Shown here piece after piece: positions 30,837-39,277 of a stretch of 64,000 nt of DNA (its first letter is position 1; each line of letters opens with the position of its first letter). The DNA is from Azoarcus sp. L1K30. Lineage in GTDB: Bacteria; Pseudomonadota; Gammaproteobacteria; Burkholderiales; Rhodocyclaceae. Position numbers and translations under genes: made by a program. Location of the stretch: NCBI RefSeq assembly GCF_018122735.1, contig NZ_JAGRRD010000001.1, forward strand, positions 1,578,081 to 1,642,080. Direction: 5' to 3'. The notes under the pieces were generated by a model. That model saw only the letters and a program-made list of their open reading frames with translations, was not told where the DNA came from and did not search any database.

Positions 30837-30900
30837 CGTATGCACGCGACGGCCGCCGTGCTCGGGTACAATCGCCGTACGAACCGATCAACACGAATAC

Positions 30901-31347
30901 ATGTCCGGTAAATTTCCCCTTCAGCCGCTGCTCGATCTCGCCAATACCCGGATGGACGAGGCGGCACGCCGGCTGGGCGAACTGATCGCATCGGAGCGCA
31001 GCGGACAGCAGAAGCTCGAGATGCTCGAGTCCTACCGCGCGGAGTATCGCGAGCGCTTCATCGAGGCCACGCGCGCCGGCATCGGCCCGGACGAACTGCG
31101 CAATTTCAGCGCCTTCATCAATCGCATCGACGACGCCATCGCCGCACAACACCAGGTCGTTGCGCAGTCCCGCCACTACACGACTCAGGGTCAGAAAGTG
31201 TGGATGGCGCAACGCAACAAAGTCAGGGCCTTCGACACCCTGTCACAACGCCATCAGGACGAACAGGCGAAGCTCGAATCACGTCGGGAGCAGCGTACCA
31301 ACGACGAGCACGCGGCCCGAAAGCACCTTGAACGCGACGCCGACTGA
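30901..31347 (+). CDS. fliJ: Flagellar export protein FliJ
   Basis: A 148-residue, highly charged, all-helical coiled-coil protein of the FliJ family, which sits under the flagellar export gate and links the ATPase FliI to FlhA. It begins MSGKFPLQPLLDLANTRMDE, and the FPLQPLLDL start is typical. A TACAAT -10-like hexamer lies at 30867-30872. fliI, its usual upstream neighbour, is not next to it. The gene is separated from fliK by a sigma-54 promoter. Confidence 0.87.
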   Translation: MSGKFPLQPLLDLANTRMDEAARRLGELIASERSGQQKLEMLESYRAEYRERFIEATRAGIGPDELRNFSAFINRIDDAIAAQHQVVAQSRHYTTQGQKVWMAQRNKVRAFDTLSQRHQDEQAKLESRREQRTNDEHAARKHLERDAD

Positions 31348-31370
31348 ATCGCACCAATGCGGATACGGAT

Positions 31371-31387
31371 CTGGCACGCCAATTGCT
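31371..31387 (+). promoter_or_regulatory. Consensus sigma-54 promoter for the fliK-fliR unit
   Basis: The sequence CTGGCACGCCAATTGCT matches YTGGCACG-N4-TTGCW at every conserved base, with GG and GC exactly 10 bases apart. The predicted start of transcription is about 31397, and fliK begins at 31423. This implies RpoN plus a FleQ/FlrA-type activator for this class of flagellar genes; the activator is outside the window. Confidence 0.85.
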
Positions 31388-31422
31388 GACTTCTGCGTGA
31401 CACAGCAGAAAAGGGCAACATC

Positions 31423-32688
31423 ATGGCATCCCAGATCACTTCCGGCTCGCAAATCGTTTCACTGTTGAGCTCGGCGCCAAGCCAGGCCGCAGGCTTGAAA
31501 AGCCGCGACGCAGGCACGTCCGGATTCTCGGACGTGCTTCGCGGGCAGTTGCGGAGCAGTCACGCGAAAACCCGACCTGAAGCCACACCCGCTGCTGAGC
31601 GCCCCACGCAAAAGCGCCCCGAACGGCCTGATGCAGGCGAAGGTGCCCGCGAGACCAAGCGCAGCGAACGCACCGATGATGCGTCCGCGCCCGATCGTGC
31701 CGATAAGGCGGCGACCACTGCAGACGACGCCAAGGCCGTTGCCGAAGGCACGGCCAACAGCCCGAAAGACAAGGGCGCAGAGGCCACGCCGGCGGACAAG
31801 GCCACAACGGCAGCGAATGAACCGGCAAACGAGGCTTCAACCGACAAGGCCGATCCTGCCACCGCCATTGCCGGTCTGCCGGCAGAGATTGCCGCCTTGA
31901 TGTCCGCTCACGCCATTCGCCAGACCGGCGAGACATCGGTCGAAGTTGAAGTCGAGGTCGAGGTCGACGTCGAGGTCGAGACCGATCTTGCGGGCAAAGT
32001 CGCATTGCCGGGTGACACGCAGGGAAAACCCCTGCAAAATCCTGCCGATCCGAAGCTGCAGGCCGCGCTGAACTTTACCCAGGCGACCGCGGAACAGGGC
32101 AAGGCAGTGCTGCCGCTGCAGTTCAAGCCCGAGGCGCAATCCGGTTTTGCCGAACGCGCGGCCACCGCACTGAACGCCGTATCGGCCGACGTGCCCGACA
32201 GTGCGCAAGTGTCATTCATGCACGCGCTGCGTCATCCGGGGCAGATCACGACGACGCCGCAACTTACGGTGGCCACGCCGGCCGGACAGTCTGCCTGGGC
32301 GGACGACGTTGGCAACCGGGTGATGTGGATGGTCGGACGTGCCGAGAGTAAGGCAGAGCTGGTGCTGACGCCACCACATCTGGGCAAGGTCGAGGTTTCC
32401 ATCAATCTCAATGGCGACCAGACCACGGCACAGTTTGTCGCTGCCACGCAGTCGGCACGCGATGCGCTTGAACAGGCCATGCCCCGACTGCGCGAGATTC
32501 TCGCCCAATCGGGTATCAGTCTCGGCCAGGCCAACGTCAGTACGTCCGGTGATCAGCAGGCATCGGGCGACGAACGCGGCCGCGGTGGCAACCGTGGATC
32601 CGGCACGGGCGGCGTGGAGACGGGCGGGGGCGTGAGTGCTGCGCAATGGACGAGACAAGCAGAGGGGCTGGTCGATACCTTTGTCTGA
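31423..32688 (+). CDS. fliK: Flagellar hook-length control protein FliK
   Basis: A 421-residue secreted ruler that sets hook length and switches export specificity. The N-terminal two thirds are Ala/Asp/Lys/Thr-rich and disordered, as usual, and include a run of Val-Glu dipeptides (residues about 173-186). The conserved C-terminal FliK domain (about 300-390) contains LVLTPPHLGKVEVSINLNG and LREILAQSGISLGQANVS. An AGGG lies before ATG 31423. The gene is followed by a hairpin terminator and a separate promoter for fliL, so hook control and the fliL group can be expressed at different levels. Confidence 0.9.
   Translation: MASQITSGSQIVSLLSSAPSQAAGLKSRDAGTSGFSDVLRGQLRSSHAKTRPEATPAAERPTQKRPERPDAGEGARETKRSERTDDASAPDRADKAATTADDAKAVAEGTANSPKDKGAEATPADKATTAANEPANEASTDKADPATAIAGLPAEIAALMSAHAIRQTGETSVEVEVEVEVDVEVETDLAGKVALPGDTQGKPLQNPADPKLQAALNFTQATAEQGKAVLPLQFKPEAQSGFAERAATALNAVSADVPDSAQVSFMHALRHPGQITTTPQLTVATPAGQSAWADDVGNRVMWMVGRAESKAELVLTPPHLGKVEVSINLNGDQTTAQFVAATQSARDALEQAMPRLREILAQSGISLGQANVSTSGDQQASGDERGRGGNRGSGTGGVETGGGVSAAQWTRQAEGLVDTFV
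31939..31980 (+). repeat. In-frame hexanucleotide repeat within fliK
   Basis: Seven consecutive hexamers close to GTCGAG (two GTCGAA/GTTGAA variants, four exact GTCGAG, one GTCGAC) code for alternating Val and acidic residues. Gain or loss of units would keep the frame and alter the length of the disordered ruler segment. Confidence 0.8.
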
Positions 32689-32701
32689 AGCAAATGAATA
32701 G

Positions 32702-32722
32702 GGGGCACTCTGCCCCACTTTT
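32702..32722 (+). terminator. Hairpin terminator between fliK and fliL
   Basis: A 6-bp stem GGGGCA and TGCCCC with a CTC loop, followed by ACTTTT. It lies 13 bases past the fliK stop and probably lowers read-through into fliL. Confidence 0.6.
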
Positions 32723-32728
32723 CCGCGC

Positions 32729-32756
32729 TTGGGCAAGGATGGCAATCAGCCATAAT
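32729..32756 (+). promoter_or_regulatory. Candidate sigma-70 promoter before fliL
   Basis: TTGGGC (32729-32734) and CATAAT (32751-32756) with a 16-base spacer, placed just past the fliK terminator and 26 bases before ATG 32782. The -10 matches five of six positions and the -35 three of six. This is an inference from position and sequence only. Confidence 0.45.
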
Positions 32757-32781
32757 TCAAGCGTAGGAAAAGGAGATTTTC

Positions 32782-33348
32782 ATGGCGAAAGCCCCAAGCA
32801 AGCCCGAAGCCCCGGCAGGTGATGCGCCGCCCAAGAAGGGTGGCAAGATGCTGATGATCATCATCATCGTCGTGCTCGTGTTGCTGATCATCGTTGCCGG
32901 CGGCATCGGCGCCCTGATTCTGCTGAAAAAGGGCGGTGGCGACAGCGGTGGCGAACATGCCGAACCGGCCGCAGCCGCGGCCCCGCACACGGCGGTCGAT
33001 CTTGCACATCCGCCGGTTTTTGCCGCACTCGACGCCTTCACCGTCAATCTTCGCCGCGAAGAAGGCGATCACTATCTGCAGGCCGTCATCGCCCTGCGCG
33101 TGACCGACCAGAAGACGGCGGACGCACTCAAGGGCTTCACGCCCGAAATCCGTCACCGTATCAACCTTCTGCTGTCGAGTAAATTGCCGTCCGAAGTACA
33201 AACGATCGAGGGACGCGAGGCGCTCGCCGCGGAAATTCTCGACCAGGTCAACGAATCGCTGGGCTACCCGCCACCGCCGCCGGGAAGTCGTGTCCCTGTT
33301 GCGACGCCGGTGCAGGCGGTACTGTTCAACTCGTTCATCATCCAGTAA
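32782..33348 (+). CDS. fliL: Flagellar basal body-associated protein FliL
   Basis: A 188-residue inner-membrane protein that surrounds the stator units and raises motor torque. A short cytoplasmic N-terminus precedes a single membrane helix at about 28-52 (MLMIIIIVVLVLLIIVAGGI), then a periplasmic domain with FTVNLRREEGDHYLQAVIAL and a C-terminal VRF-like end. A strong AAAAGGAG ribosome binding site lies eight bases before the ATG. It precedes fliM by 12 bases in the standard fliLMNOPQR order. Confidence 0.92.
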   Translation: MAKAPSKPEAPAGDAPPKKGGKMLMIIIIVVLVLLIIVAGGIGALILLKKGGGDSGGEHAEPAAAAAPHTAVDLAHPPVFAALDAFTVNLRREEGDHYLQAVIALRVTDQKTADALKGFTPEIRHRINLLLSSKLPSEVQTIEGREALAAEILDQVNESLGYPPPPPGSRVPVATPVQAVLFNSFIIQ

Positions 33349-33360
33349 CAAGGCCACGCC

Positions 33361-34371
33361 ATGTCTTCGGACTTTCTCTCCCAGGAAGAAGTTGACGCCC
33401 TGCTCCGCGGCGTCAGCGGGGAGTCCGACGAGCCAGCCGAACAGGAAGCCGACGACGGTGGGGTACGCCCCTACAACATGGCCACCCAGGAGCGCATCGT
33501 GCGTGGGCGAATGCCCACCATGGAGCTCATCAACGAGCGTTTTGCGCGCTACCTGCGAATCGGCCTGTTCAACTACATGCACCGCAATGCCGAGGTGTCG
33601 GTGGGCCCGATCAAGGTTCAGAAGTACGCGGAGTTCGTACGCAACCTGGTCGTGCCCACCAACCTCAATCTGGTCGTGGCCAAGCCGCTACGCGGCACCG
33701 GACTGGTGGTTTTCGACCCTAATCTGGTATTTCTGGTGGTGGACAACATGTTCGGCGGCGACGGACGTTTCCACACCCGGGTCGAGGGGCGCGACTTCAC
33801 GCCGACCGAGCAGCGCATCATCCAGGGCATGCTCAACGTGGTCTTTACCGAATACGGCAAGGCCTGGGCGCCGGTATTCAAGCTCGATCTCGAATATGTC
33901 CGCTCAGAGATGAACTCGCAGTTCGCCAACATTGCCACACCATCCGAAATCGTATTGGCGACGAGCTTTTCGCTTGAGCTGGGTGGGGTGCAGGCGGACA
34001 TGCATTTCTGCTTTCCCTACTCGATGGTCGAGCCGATCCGCGATCTGCTCTATTCGACCATGCAGAGCGATCACCTCACCCAGGACAGGCGCTGGGAAAG
34101 CCTGCTCTCGCGCCAGCTGCAGACGGCAGAAGTCGAGCTCACCTGCAATCTGGGCACGGCCAGGGTCACGCTGCGCGACATCGTCAATATGCGCGTCGGC
34201 GACGTGATTCCACTGAACGTCCCGGACATGCTCAAGGCCGAAGTGGACGGCGTGCCCATCATCGATTGCCGCTATGGTACTCAGGGTGGCCAGTACGCAA
34301 TCAAGATCGAGCGCTTCATCGGCAACGACGAGCAAGATACCAACCCCGAAGTGGGAGGCCAGAATGGCTGA
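33361..34371 (+). CDS. fliM: Flagellar motor switch protein FliM
   Basis: A 336-residue C-ring protein that binds CheY-P and sets rotation direction. The N-terminal CheY-binding motif is LSQEEVDALLRGV (residues 5-17). The middle domain includes GRMPTMELINERFARYL and the GGDG loop in NMFGGDGRFHT. The C-terminal SpoA-type domain (about 245-320) interacts with FliN. The stop overlaps fliN by eight bases, so both are translated together. Confidence 0.95.
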   Translation: MSSDFLSQEEVDALLRGVSGESDEPAEQEADDGGVRPYNMATQERIVRGRMPTMELINERFARYLRIGLFNYMHRNAEVSVGPIKVQKYAEFVRNLVVPTNLNLVVAKPLRGTGLVVFDPNLVFLVVDNMFGGDGRFHTRVEGRDFTPTEQRIIQGMLNVVFTEYGKAWAPVFKLDLEYVRSEMNSQFANIATPSEIVLATSFSLELGGVQADMHFCFPYSMVEPIRDLLYSTMQSDHLTQDRRWESLLSRQLQTAEVELTCNLGTARVTLRDIVNMRVGDVIPLNVPDMLKAEVDGVPIIDCRYGTQGGQYAIKIERFIGNDEQDTNPEVGGQNG

Positions 34372-34837
34372 CGACACAGACAACCAGATCTCTGAAGACG
34401 ATTGGGCCGCAGCGATGCAGGAACAGGCCGAAACGGAATCCGGCCTCGATGCCGAATCGGCGAAAGTCGCCGCGGACCTTGCCGAAGCCGCAATGGGCGA
34501 TTCGCCCTATCAGGCCAAGCCTGCCAGTCAATTGTTCGAGGACTTCGGCTCGACCGGCACGAAGGCCGGTGCGATCAACGATTTCGACATGATCCTGGAC
34601 ATCCCGGTGCAGCTGACGGTCGAACTGGGGCGTACCAAATTGTCGATCCGCAACCTGCTTCAGCTCGCGCACGGTTCGGTGGTCGAGCTTGACGGGCTGG
34701 CCGGAGAGCCGATGGACGTTCTGGTCAATGGCACACTGATCGCACAGGGCGAAGTCGTGGTGGTGAATGACAAGTTCGGCATCCGCCTCACCGATATCAT
34801 TACGCCCGCAGAACGCATGCGGAAGATCCGCCACTGA
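34364..34837 (+). CDS. fliN: Flagellar motor switch protein FliN
   Basis: A 157-residue C-ring protein. The SpoA domain is at the C-terminus (about 80-157): ILDIPVQLTVELGRTKLSIR, then VVELDGLAGEPMDVLVNG and IAQGEVVVVNDKFGIRLTDI (in parts). Residues 1-75 form an acidic, disordered extension, common in beta- and gammaproteobacterial FliN. Start ATG 34364 has GGGAGG eight bases upstream and lies within the end of fliM. Confidence 0.94.
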   Translation: MADDTDNQISEDDWAAAMQEQAETESGLDAESAKVAADLAEAAMGDSPYQAKPASQLFEDFGSTGTKAGAINDFDMILDIPVQLTVELGRTKLSIRNLLQLAHGSVVELDGLAGEPMDVLVNGTLIAQGEVVVVNDKFGIRLTDIITPAERMRKIRH

Positions 34838-34881
34838 TCGACGCGCGGGCACGCTCCCGCGCCCTGACTGAAAGAGACGCA

Positions 34882-35319
34882 GTGCATCCCGCCAAAGCCC
34901 TGATTTTTACACTATTCCCGGGTACGCTCGCGGTGGCAGCCGAAACTGCTCCGGCCGCGCCGGCCACCGATCTTGCCGGCAGCCTCGGGCAGATGGTGTT
35001 CGGCCTCGTCGTCGTCATCGCGCTGCTCGTCGGCTGTCTGTGGGTCATCAAGCGTCTGTCTTCGCCCCATGGCAGTGCCGGCTTGCTGAAAGTGCTCGGT
35101 GCAACCGCAGTCGGACCGCGCGAACGCGTCGTACTGGTCGAAGCCGGCGAGAAAGTACTCGTACTCGGTGTCGCACCCGGCAGCGTGCGCACCCTGCACA
35201 TCATGGACCGCGGCGAACTCCCCACCGGCGGCGCTGCGAACACCCCGGGCGTAGCGGGGGCGGCCGACTTCTCCGCGTGGCTCAAGAAATCACTGGATCG
35301 GCGCCATGATGCAAGCTAG
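34882..35319 (+). CDS. fliO: Flagellar biosynthesis protein FliO
   Basis: A 145-residue membrane protein that helps assemble the FliP ring of the flagellar export gate. A signal-like hydrophobic segment (residues about 6-22) and one membrane helix (about 35-55, [20 protein letters not shown]) precede a small beta domain with [20 protein letters not shown], the typical FliO block. The start is GTG 34882 with GAGA upstream. Its end overlaps fliP by 14 bases, consistent with assembly coupling. Confidence 0.87.
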   Translation: MHPAKALIFTLFPGTLAVAAETAPAAPATDLAGSLGQMVFGLVVVIALLVGCLWVIKRLSSPHGSAGLLKVLGATAVGPRERVVLVEAGEKVLVLGVAPGSVRTLHIMDRGELPTGGAANTPGVAGAADFSAWLKKSLDRRHDAS

Positions 35320-36058
35320 ACACCTGCTGCGCGGCGCACTCGCCATTGCGCTGACCGGCCTGCCGTCAGTCGTGCTGGCGCAGGCACTGCCCGCGCTCAC
35401 TACCGTGCCGGCAGCCAATGGCGGCACGACCTACAGCCTGACCATCCAGACCCTGCTGCTACTCACGCTGCTGAGCTTCGTGCCGGCAATGGTGCTGATG
35501 ATGACGAGCTTTACCCGCATCATCATCGTCTTTTCGCTGCTGCGCCAGGCCATGGGTACGCAGACCTCACCGCCCAACCAGGTCCTGCTCGGACTGGCGC
35601 TGTTCCTGACCTTCTTCATCATGGCACCGGTTGCCGACCGCGTTTATGTCGACGCCTATGTACCGATGTCCGAGGGCAAGATCGGCTTCGAACAGGCGCT
35701 CGAACGCGCAGCGGTGCCGGTCAAGACCTTCATGCTCAAGCAGGTGCGTGAGCCCGATCTCACCCTGTTCGCGGGCCTGGCCAAGGTTCCCCCGGTAGAA
35801 AAGGCCGAAGACCTGCCGATGCGGGTGGTGATCCCGGCCTTCGTCACCTCGGAGCTCAAGACCGCGTTCCAGATCGGCTTCATCATCTTCATTCCCTTCA
35901 TCATCATCGACATGGTGGTGGCGTCGGTACTGATGTCGATGGGGATGATGATGATGTCGCCGGTGATCGTATCGCTACCGTTCAAGATCATGCTCTTCGT
36001 GCTGGTCGATGGCTGGACCCTGCTCATCGGCTCGCTGGTGCAGAGCTTCGCCGTATAG
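35306..36058 (+). CDS. fliP: Flagellar export gate protein FliP
   Basis: A 250-residue core component of the type III export channel; five FliP form a helical pore with FliQ and FliR. An N-terminal cleaved signal (ending VLAQA) is present, as in E. coli FliP. Family blocks include [40 protein letters not shown] and the C-terminal [18 protein letters not shown] with [12 protein letters not shown]. The Met-rich gating loop is intact. It lies 10 bases before fliQ. Confidence 0.95.
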   Translation: MMQARHLLRGALAIALTGLPSVVLAQALPALTTVPAANGGTTYSLTIQTLLLLTLLSFVPAMVLMMTSFTRIIIVFSLLRQAMGTQTSPPNQVLLGLALFLTFFIMAPVADRVYVDAYVPMSEGKIGFEQALERAAVPVKTFMLKQVREPDLTLFAGLAKVPPVEKAEDLPMRVVIPAFVTSELKTAFQIGFIIFIPFIIIDMVVASVLMSMGMMMMSPVIVSLPFKIMLFVLVDGWTLLIGSLVQSFAV

Positions 36059-36068
36059 GAACGCCGCC

Positions 36069-36338
36069 ATGACGCCCACCGCAGTTATCGACCTGGGTCG
36101 CCAGGCCATCGAAGTCACGCTGATGGTCTCGGCGCCGCTGTTTCTCGCCGCCTTGATCACCGGCCTGGTCATCAGCATCTTTCAGGCCGCCACCCAGATC
36201 AACGAAATGACATTGTCGTTCGTGCCAAAGCTGATCGCCATCTTCGTCACCCTGGTGCTGGCCGGTCCGTGGATGATCACGCTGCTGACCGATTTCATGC
36301 GCCGGCTGTTCGAATCGATTCCGACCATGATCGGCTGA
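36069..36338 (+). CDS. fliQ: Flagellar export gate protein FliQ
   Basis: An 89-residue two-helix membrane protein that wraps the FliP-FliR core. Conserved segments are APLFLAALITGLVISIFQAA and TQINEMTLSFVPKLIAI, then a second hydrophobic helix and the usual RRLFESIPTMIG end. Size and order are standard. Confidence 0.95.
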   Translation: MTPTAVIDLGRQAIEVTLMVSAPLFLAALITGLVISIFQAATQINEMTLSFVPKLIAIFVTLVLAGPWMITLLTDFMRRLFESIPTMIG

Positions 36339-36351
36339 CCCGGAGCCACTC

Positions 36352-37146
36352 ATGCTCAGCGTCACTTCCGCGCAACTCGACGCCTGGCTCGCCGCCCTGA
36401 TGTTTCCGATGGCACGCCTGCTGGGTCTGTTTGCTACCGCGCCGATCTTCTCCAACCGCGGGGTATCGGTCCGCATCCGCCTGGCAGTGGGTCTGGGCAT
36501 CGGCATTGCACTGCTGCCGATCATGCCGGCCATGCCTGCGGTTCCCCCGGGGTCGGGCATCGGCCTGATGATCATGGTGCAACAGATGTTCATCGGCATT
36601 GCCATCGGCTTCATGTTGCGACTCGTGTTCGCCGCCATCGACATGGCGGGATCCCTGATCGGCATGCAGATGGGGCTGTCCTTCGCCATCTTCTTCGACC
36701 CCGACGCCGGCGGCCAGACTGCCGTGCTATCAGACTTCATGGGGCTGGTCGCGACCTTGCTCTTTCTGGCCATCAACGGCCACCTGATCATGACCGACCT
36801 GCTGGTCAGAAGCTTCGACTGGTTGCCGGTGGGCACCGCCAGCGTCAGCGCCAACGGCTGGGGATACATCGCACGGGCGGGCGCCGTCATATTCGCCACC
36901 GGCCTGCTGCTCGCCCTGCCCGTCGTGGCGGTGCTGCTGGTCACCAACATCGCACTCGGTATCCTCACCCGCGCCGCGCCCCAGCTCAACCTTTTTGCCA
37001 TCGGTTTTCCACTCACGCTGGCGATGGGCTTCTTTGCGCTGATGCTGATCATGAGCAACTTCGGGCCGGTAGTGCAGAGTTTGTTCGAGCGCGGCTTCGA
37101 TACCGTTCCGGTCATGCTCGAAGCACTGGCGCCCAGACCCGTATGA
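36352..37146 (+). CDS. fliR: Flagellar export gate protein FliR
   Basis: A 264-residue membrane protein with about six helices, completing the FliPQR export channel. It begins SVTSAQLDAWLAALMFPMAR and contains MFIGIAIGFMLRLVFAAIDM and GLSFAIFFDPDAGG, all typical. The frame is intact. Its stop (37144-37146) is the last standard flagellar gene of this strand before the lipoprotein and the fimbrial cassette. Confidence 0.94.
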   Translation: MLSVTSAQLDAWLAALMFPMARLLGLFATAPIFSNRGVSVRIRLAVGLGIGIALLPIMPAMPAVPPGSGIGLMIMVQQMFIGIAIGFMLRLVFAAIDMAGSLIGMQMGLSFAIFFDPDAGGQTAVLSDFMGLVATLLFLAINGHLIMTDLLVRSFDWLPVGTASVSANGWGYIARAGAVIFATGLLLALPVVAVLLVTNIALGILTRAAPQLNLFAIGFPLTLAMGFFALMLIMSNFGPVVQSLFERGFDTVPVMLEALAPRPV

Positions 37147-37187
37147 CACCGACCGCACGCTCGCCCAAGCCGACCAGGAGCCACGCG

Positions 37188-38198
37188 ATGCCCCCCTCCG
37201 CCTTGCCAGCAGCTGACCAAGGTGCGCACAAGATGACGCACCGGAACAAGAGCGGATCCCCCACCTGGGGACTGCGCCTGACGCTACTCTCGCTCTACGC
37301 GATCGTTCTGGCCGGCTGCACACAATTGCCAATGCCGACTGCCGAAGAGGACCGCGTCCGTGCCGAACTCGCAGAGAGGGAACGCCAGGCCGCGCGTCCG
37401 GCCTCGCTGTGCTCACCCACCCCAGGCACGCCGTTCGCTTTCCGCAAGAAGGTACTCCTGCTGTCCGTTCCTCTTGAGCACCTGCTCGAGGCCCCCGATC
37501 TACCCGGACTCGGAACAACCTGGTCGGTCGAATTGCAGCAACGGCTTCGCTCAACGGACCGCTTCATCGTCCGCGACGGTAGAAACTTCCGCATCGATGC
37601 CCAGGCCGACGTGCGCAAGCAGATCATCGCCCTGGGAGAGCGTTTCGATGCCCAGTTCGTTGTCACCGGACGGATCAGAACGGCCGGTATCCAACCCGGC
37701 CGTATCGACCTCGGGCCGCTTAAGCCCATTCCGCTCCCCATGTCGGATCAGCGCAGTATCGAAACCGTGCTCGAAATCTACGACACGCATACAGGCACGG
37801 TGTTCAGCCGGCTTTCGCATGCGGCTTCCGTCAGTGGAAAAGTGCTTGCACGAGGCAACGGCAGCTTCGACGAGGCCTTTTTCCAGACCCCCATCGGCGA
37901 AGCGCTCGACAAAGTGCTGAAGCGGCAGGCAGAGGACATCGAAGACCAGCTTGCGTGCCTGCCGATGCAGGCACGAATCATCCGCACCCGGCTTCATGAG
38001 ATCTTCATCGACGCCGGCTTTACGAGCAACCTGAATCCGGGTGACCGCCTGCGGGTACTTCAACGCGACGAATACAACGTCGAGCGCGGCTATGGCGACC
38101 TCGTAATCAAGCAAGTTTTCCCCGAAACGGCACTTGGCTACCTCGACGGCGGGGACCGCCCCAACTGGAAATTCAACGGCTTCGTGCGCGCATGGTGA
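37188..38198 (+). CDS. FlgT-like flagellar-assembly lipoprotein
   Basis: About 336 residues with a lipoprotein signal ending LAGCTQ, so it should be anchored in the outer membrane. The mature part has a middle domain with DAQFVVTGRIRTAGIQPGR and a C-terminal domain with LNPGDRLRVLQRDEYNVERG and GDLVIKQVFPETALGY, which resembles the end of FlgT, the H-ring protein of sodium-driven Vibrio motors. ATG 37188 is preferred because AGGAG lies eight bases upstream; ATG 37233 gives a more typical signal length. It follows fliR by 41 bases. An alternative is a general envelope lipoprotein of the same fold. Confidence 0.65.
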   Translation: MPPSALPAADQGAHKMTHRNKSGSPTWGLRLTLLSLYAIVLAGCTQLPMPTAEEDRVRAELAERERQAARPASLCSPTPGTPFAFRKKVLLLSVPLEHLLEAPDLPGLGTTWSVELQQRLRSTDRFIVRDGRNFRIDAQADVRKQIIALGERFDAQFVVTGRIRTAGIQPGRIDLGPLKPIPLPMSDQRSIETVLEIYDTHTGTVFSRLSHAASVSGKVLARGNGSFDEAFFQTPIGEALDKVLKRQAEDIEDQLACLPMQARIIRTRLHEIFIDAGFTSNLNPGDRLRVLQRDEYNVERGYGDLVIKQVFPETALGYLDGGDRPNWKFNGFVRAW

Positions 38199-38298
38199 CC
38201 CTTCTCCGGCAATAGTGCCAGCCCCACTCGCCGTTCAACGGCTTTGCCGCCCGCTTCTGCGGCCCATCCGCTTTGCATTTCTATCAGGAGAACTGAAG

Positions 38299-39156
38299 AT
38301 GCCTTCACCCTCTTTCCTTTCTACCCTCGCGCGCACGTTCATCGCGTCACTGTTCCTCATGCTCGTCGCAGGAAGCGCGCGTGCCGACATGCTGATCAGC
38401 CCGACACGCATGCTTTTGCAACAACCCGGGGAAACAGCCAACTTCATCCTGCGCAATCCCAGCAACGGTCCTCGCACCTACCGGCTTGAGTGGATCGAAC
38501 AGACGCAGACGCGGGACGGCGTAGGAGAACGCATTCCGGGCGGCGCGCCCGTGCCGCATCCCCAGGCCAGCCCCCACCTCGTGTTCACGCCACGGCAGAT
38601 TACCGTCGGCGCCAACACCAATCAGACCGTTCGGGTCAGCTTTCGCCCCGAGGGCGACATGAAGCCGGGTGAGTATCGGTCGCATCTCTTGTTCCGTGTC
38701 GTGCCCGAAATCTCTGAACCAATCTCTTCCTCCAAGCTGACCGATGCCAACAAAAGCGTGAACCTGACCCTGGACATGCAGATGTCCATCGCGGTGCCGG
38801 TGGTGGTGCGCTATCAGATGGAAACCCTGCCTGAAGCGCATATTGCCGAGCTCAAGCCAATTCCCTCAAATGCAAACAATCAGGGCGCTCGCCTCGCCGT
38901 CCTGCTCAAGCAAAACGGTCCGACCAGCGCCTTCGGACGCGTCACGGTCGACCTGCAGACCTCACCCAATTCACCGGTAGAGCGAATCGGCATGCTCGAA
39001 AACATCAGCATCTTTCCGGATGTGAAGGAACGCTACCTGATCGTCGGGCTGCGCGACGCGACCTTCCCCCAGGGTGCGATGCTGCGTGTCGCCTACGAAG
39101 GCATGGACGAATACCGGGGCAAGATCTGGGACGAAAAAGTACTCCAGATTCGCTGA
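38299..39156 (+). CDS. Periplasmic pilus chaperone (non-classical PapD type)
   Basis: A 285-residue exported chaperone for fimbrial subunits. A signal peptide ends GSARA. Two immunoglobulin-like domains follow. The first has ISPTRMLLQQPGETANFILR and the edge strand ending VRVSFRP, with the second holding the LENISIFPDVKERYLIVGL and LRVAYEG segments. The layout is that of chaperones serving DUF4402/alternative chaperone-usher pili rather than PapD proper. Start ATG 38299 follows AGGAGA. Its partner usher lies 12 kb away on the other strand, flanking the same cassette. Confidence 0.8.
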   Translation: MPSPSFLSTLARTFIASLFLMLVAGSARADMLISPTRMLLQQPGETANFILRNPSNGPRTYRLEWIEQTQTRDGVGERIPGGAPVPHPQASPHLVFTPRQITVGANTNQTVRVSFRPEGDMKPGEYRSHLLFRVVPEISEPISSSKLTDANKSVNLTLDMQMSIAVPVVVRYQMETLPEAHIAELKPIPSNANNQGARLAVLLKQNGPTSAFGRVTVDLQTSPNSPVERIGMLENISIFPDVKERYLIVGLRDATFPQGAMLRVAYEGMDEYRGKIWDEKVLQIR

Positions 39157-39277
39157 CGCGCCCCTGCCCGCACGATCTCATCGGATGAGTACGCGTCAAA
39201 CGTGCCAATCCGATGACGTGCCCGCAGCTCGATCCGTCGGGTACGCCTCGCCCTACCCAATTTCTCAAGGTCACGCC

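Noticed and set aside
37143-38198. Start of the FlgT-like gene at the ATG overlapping the fliR stop
   Set aside because: It is possible as a coupled start, but it would put more than 40 residues before the hydrophobic signal segment; ATG 37188 has a clear AGGAG.
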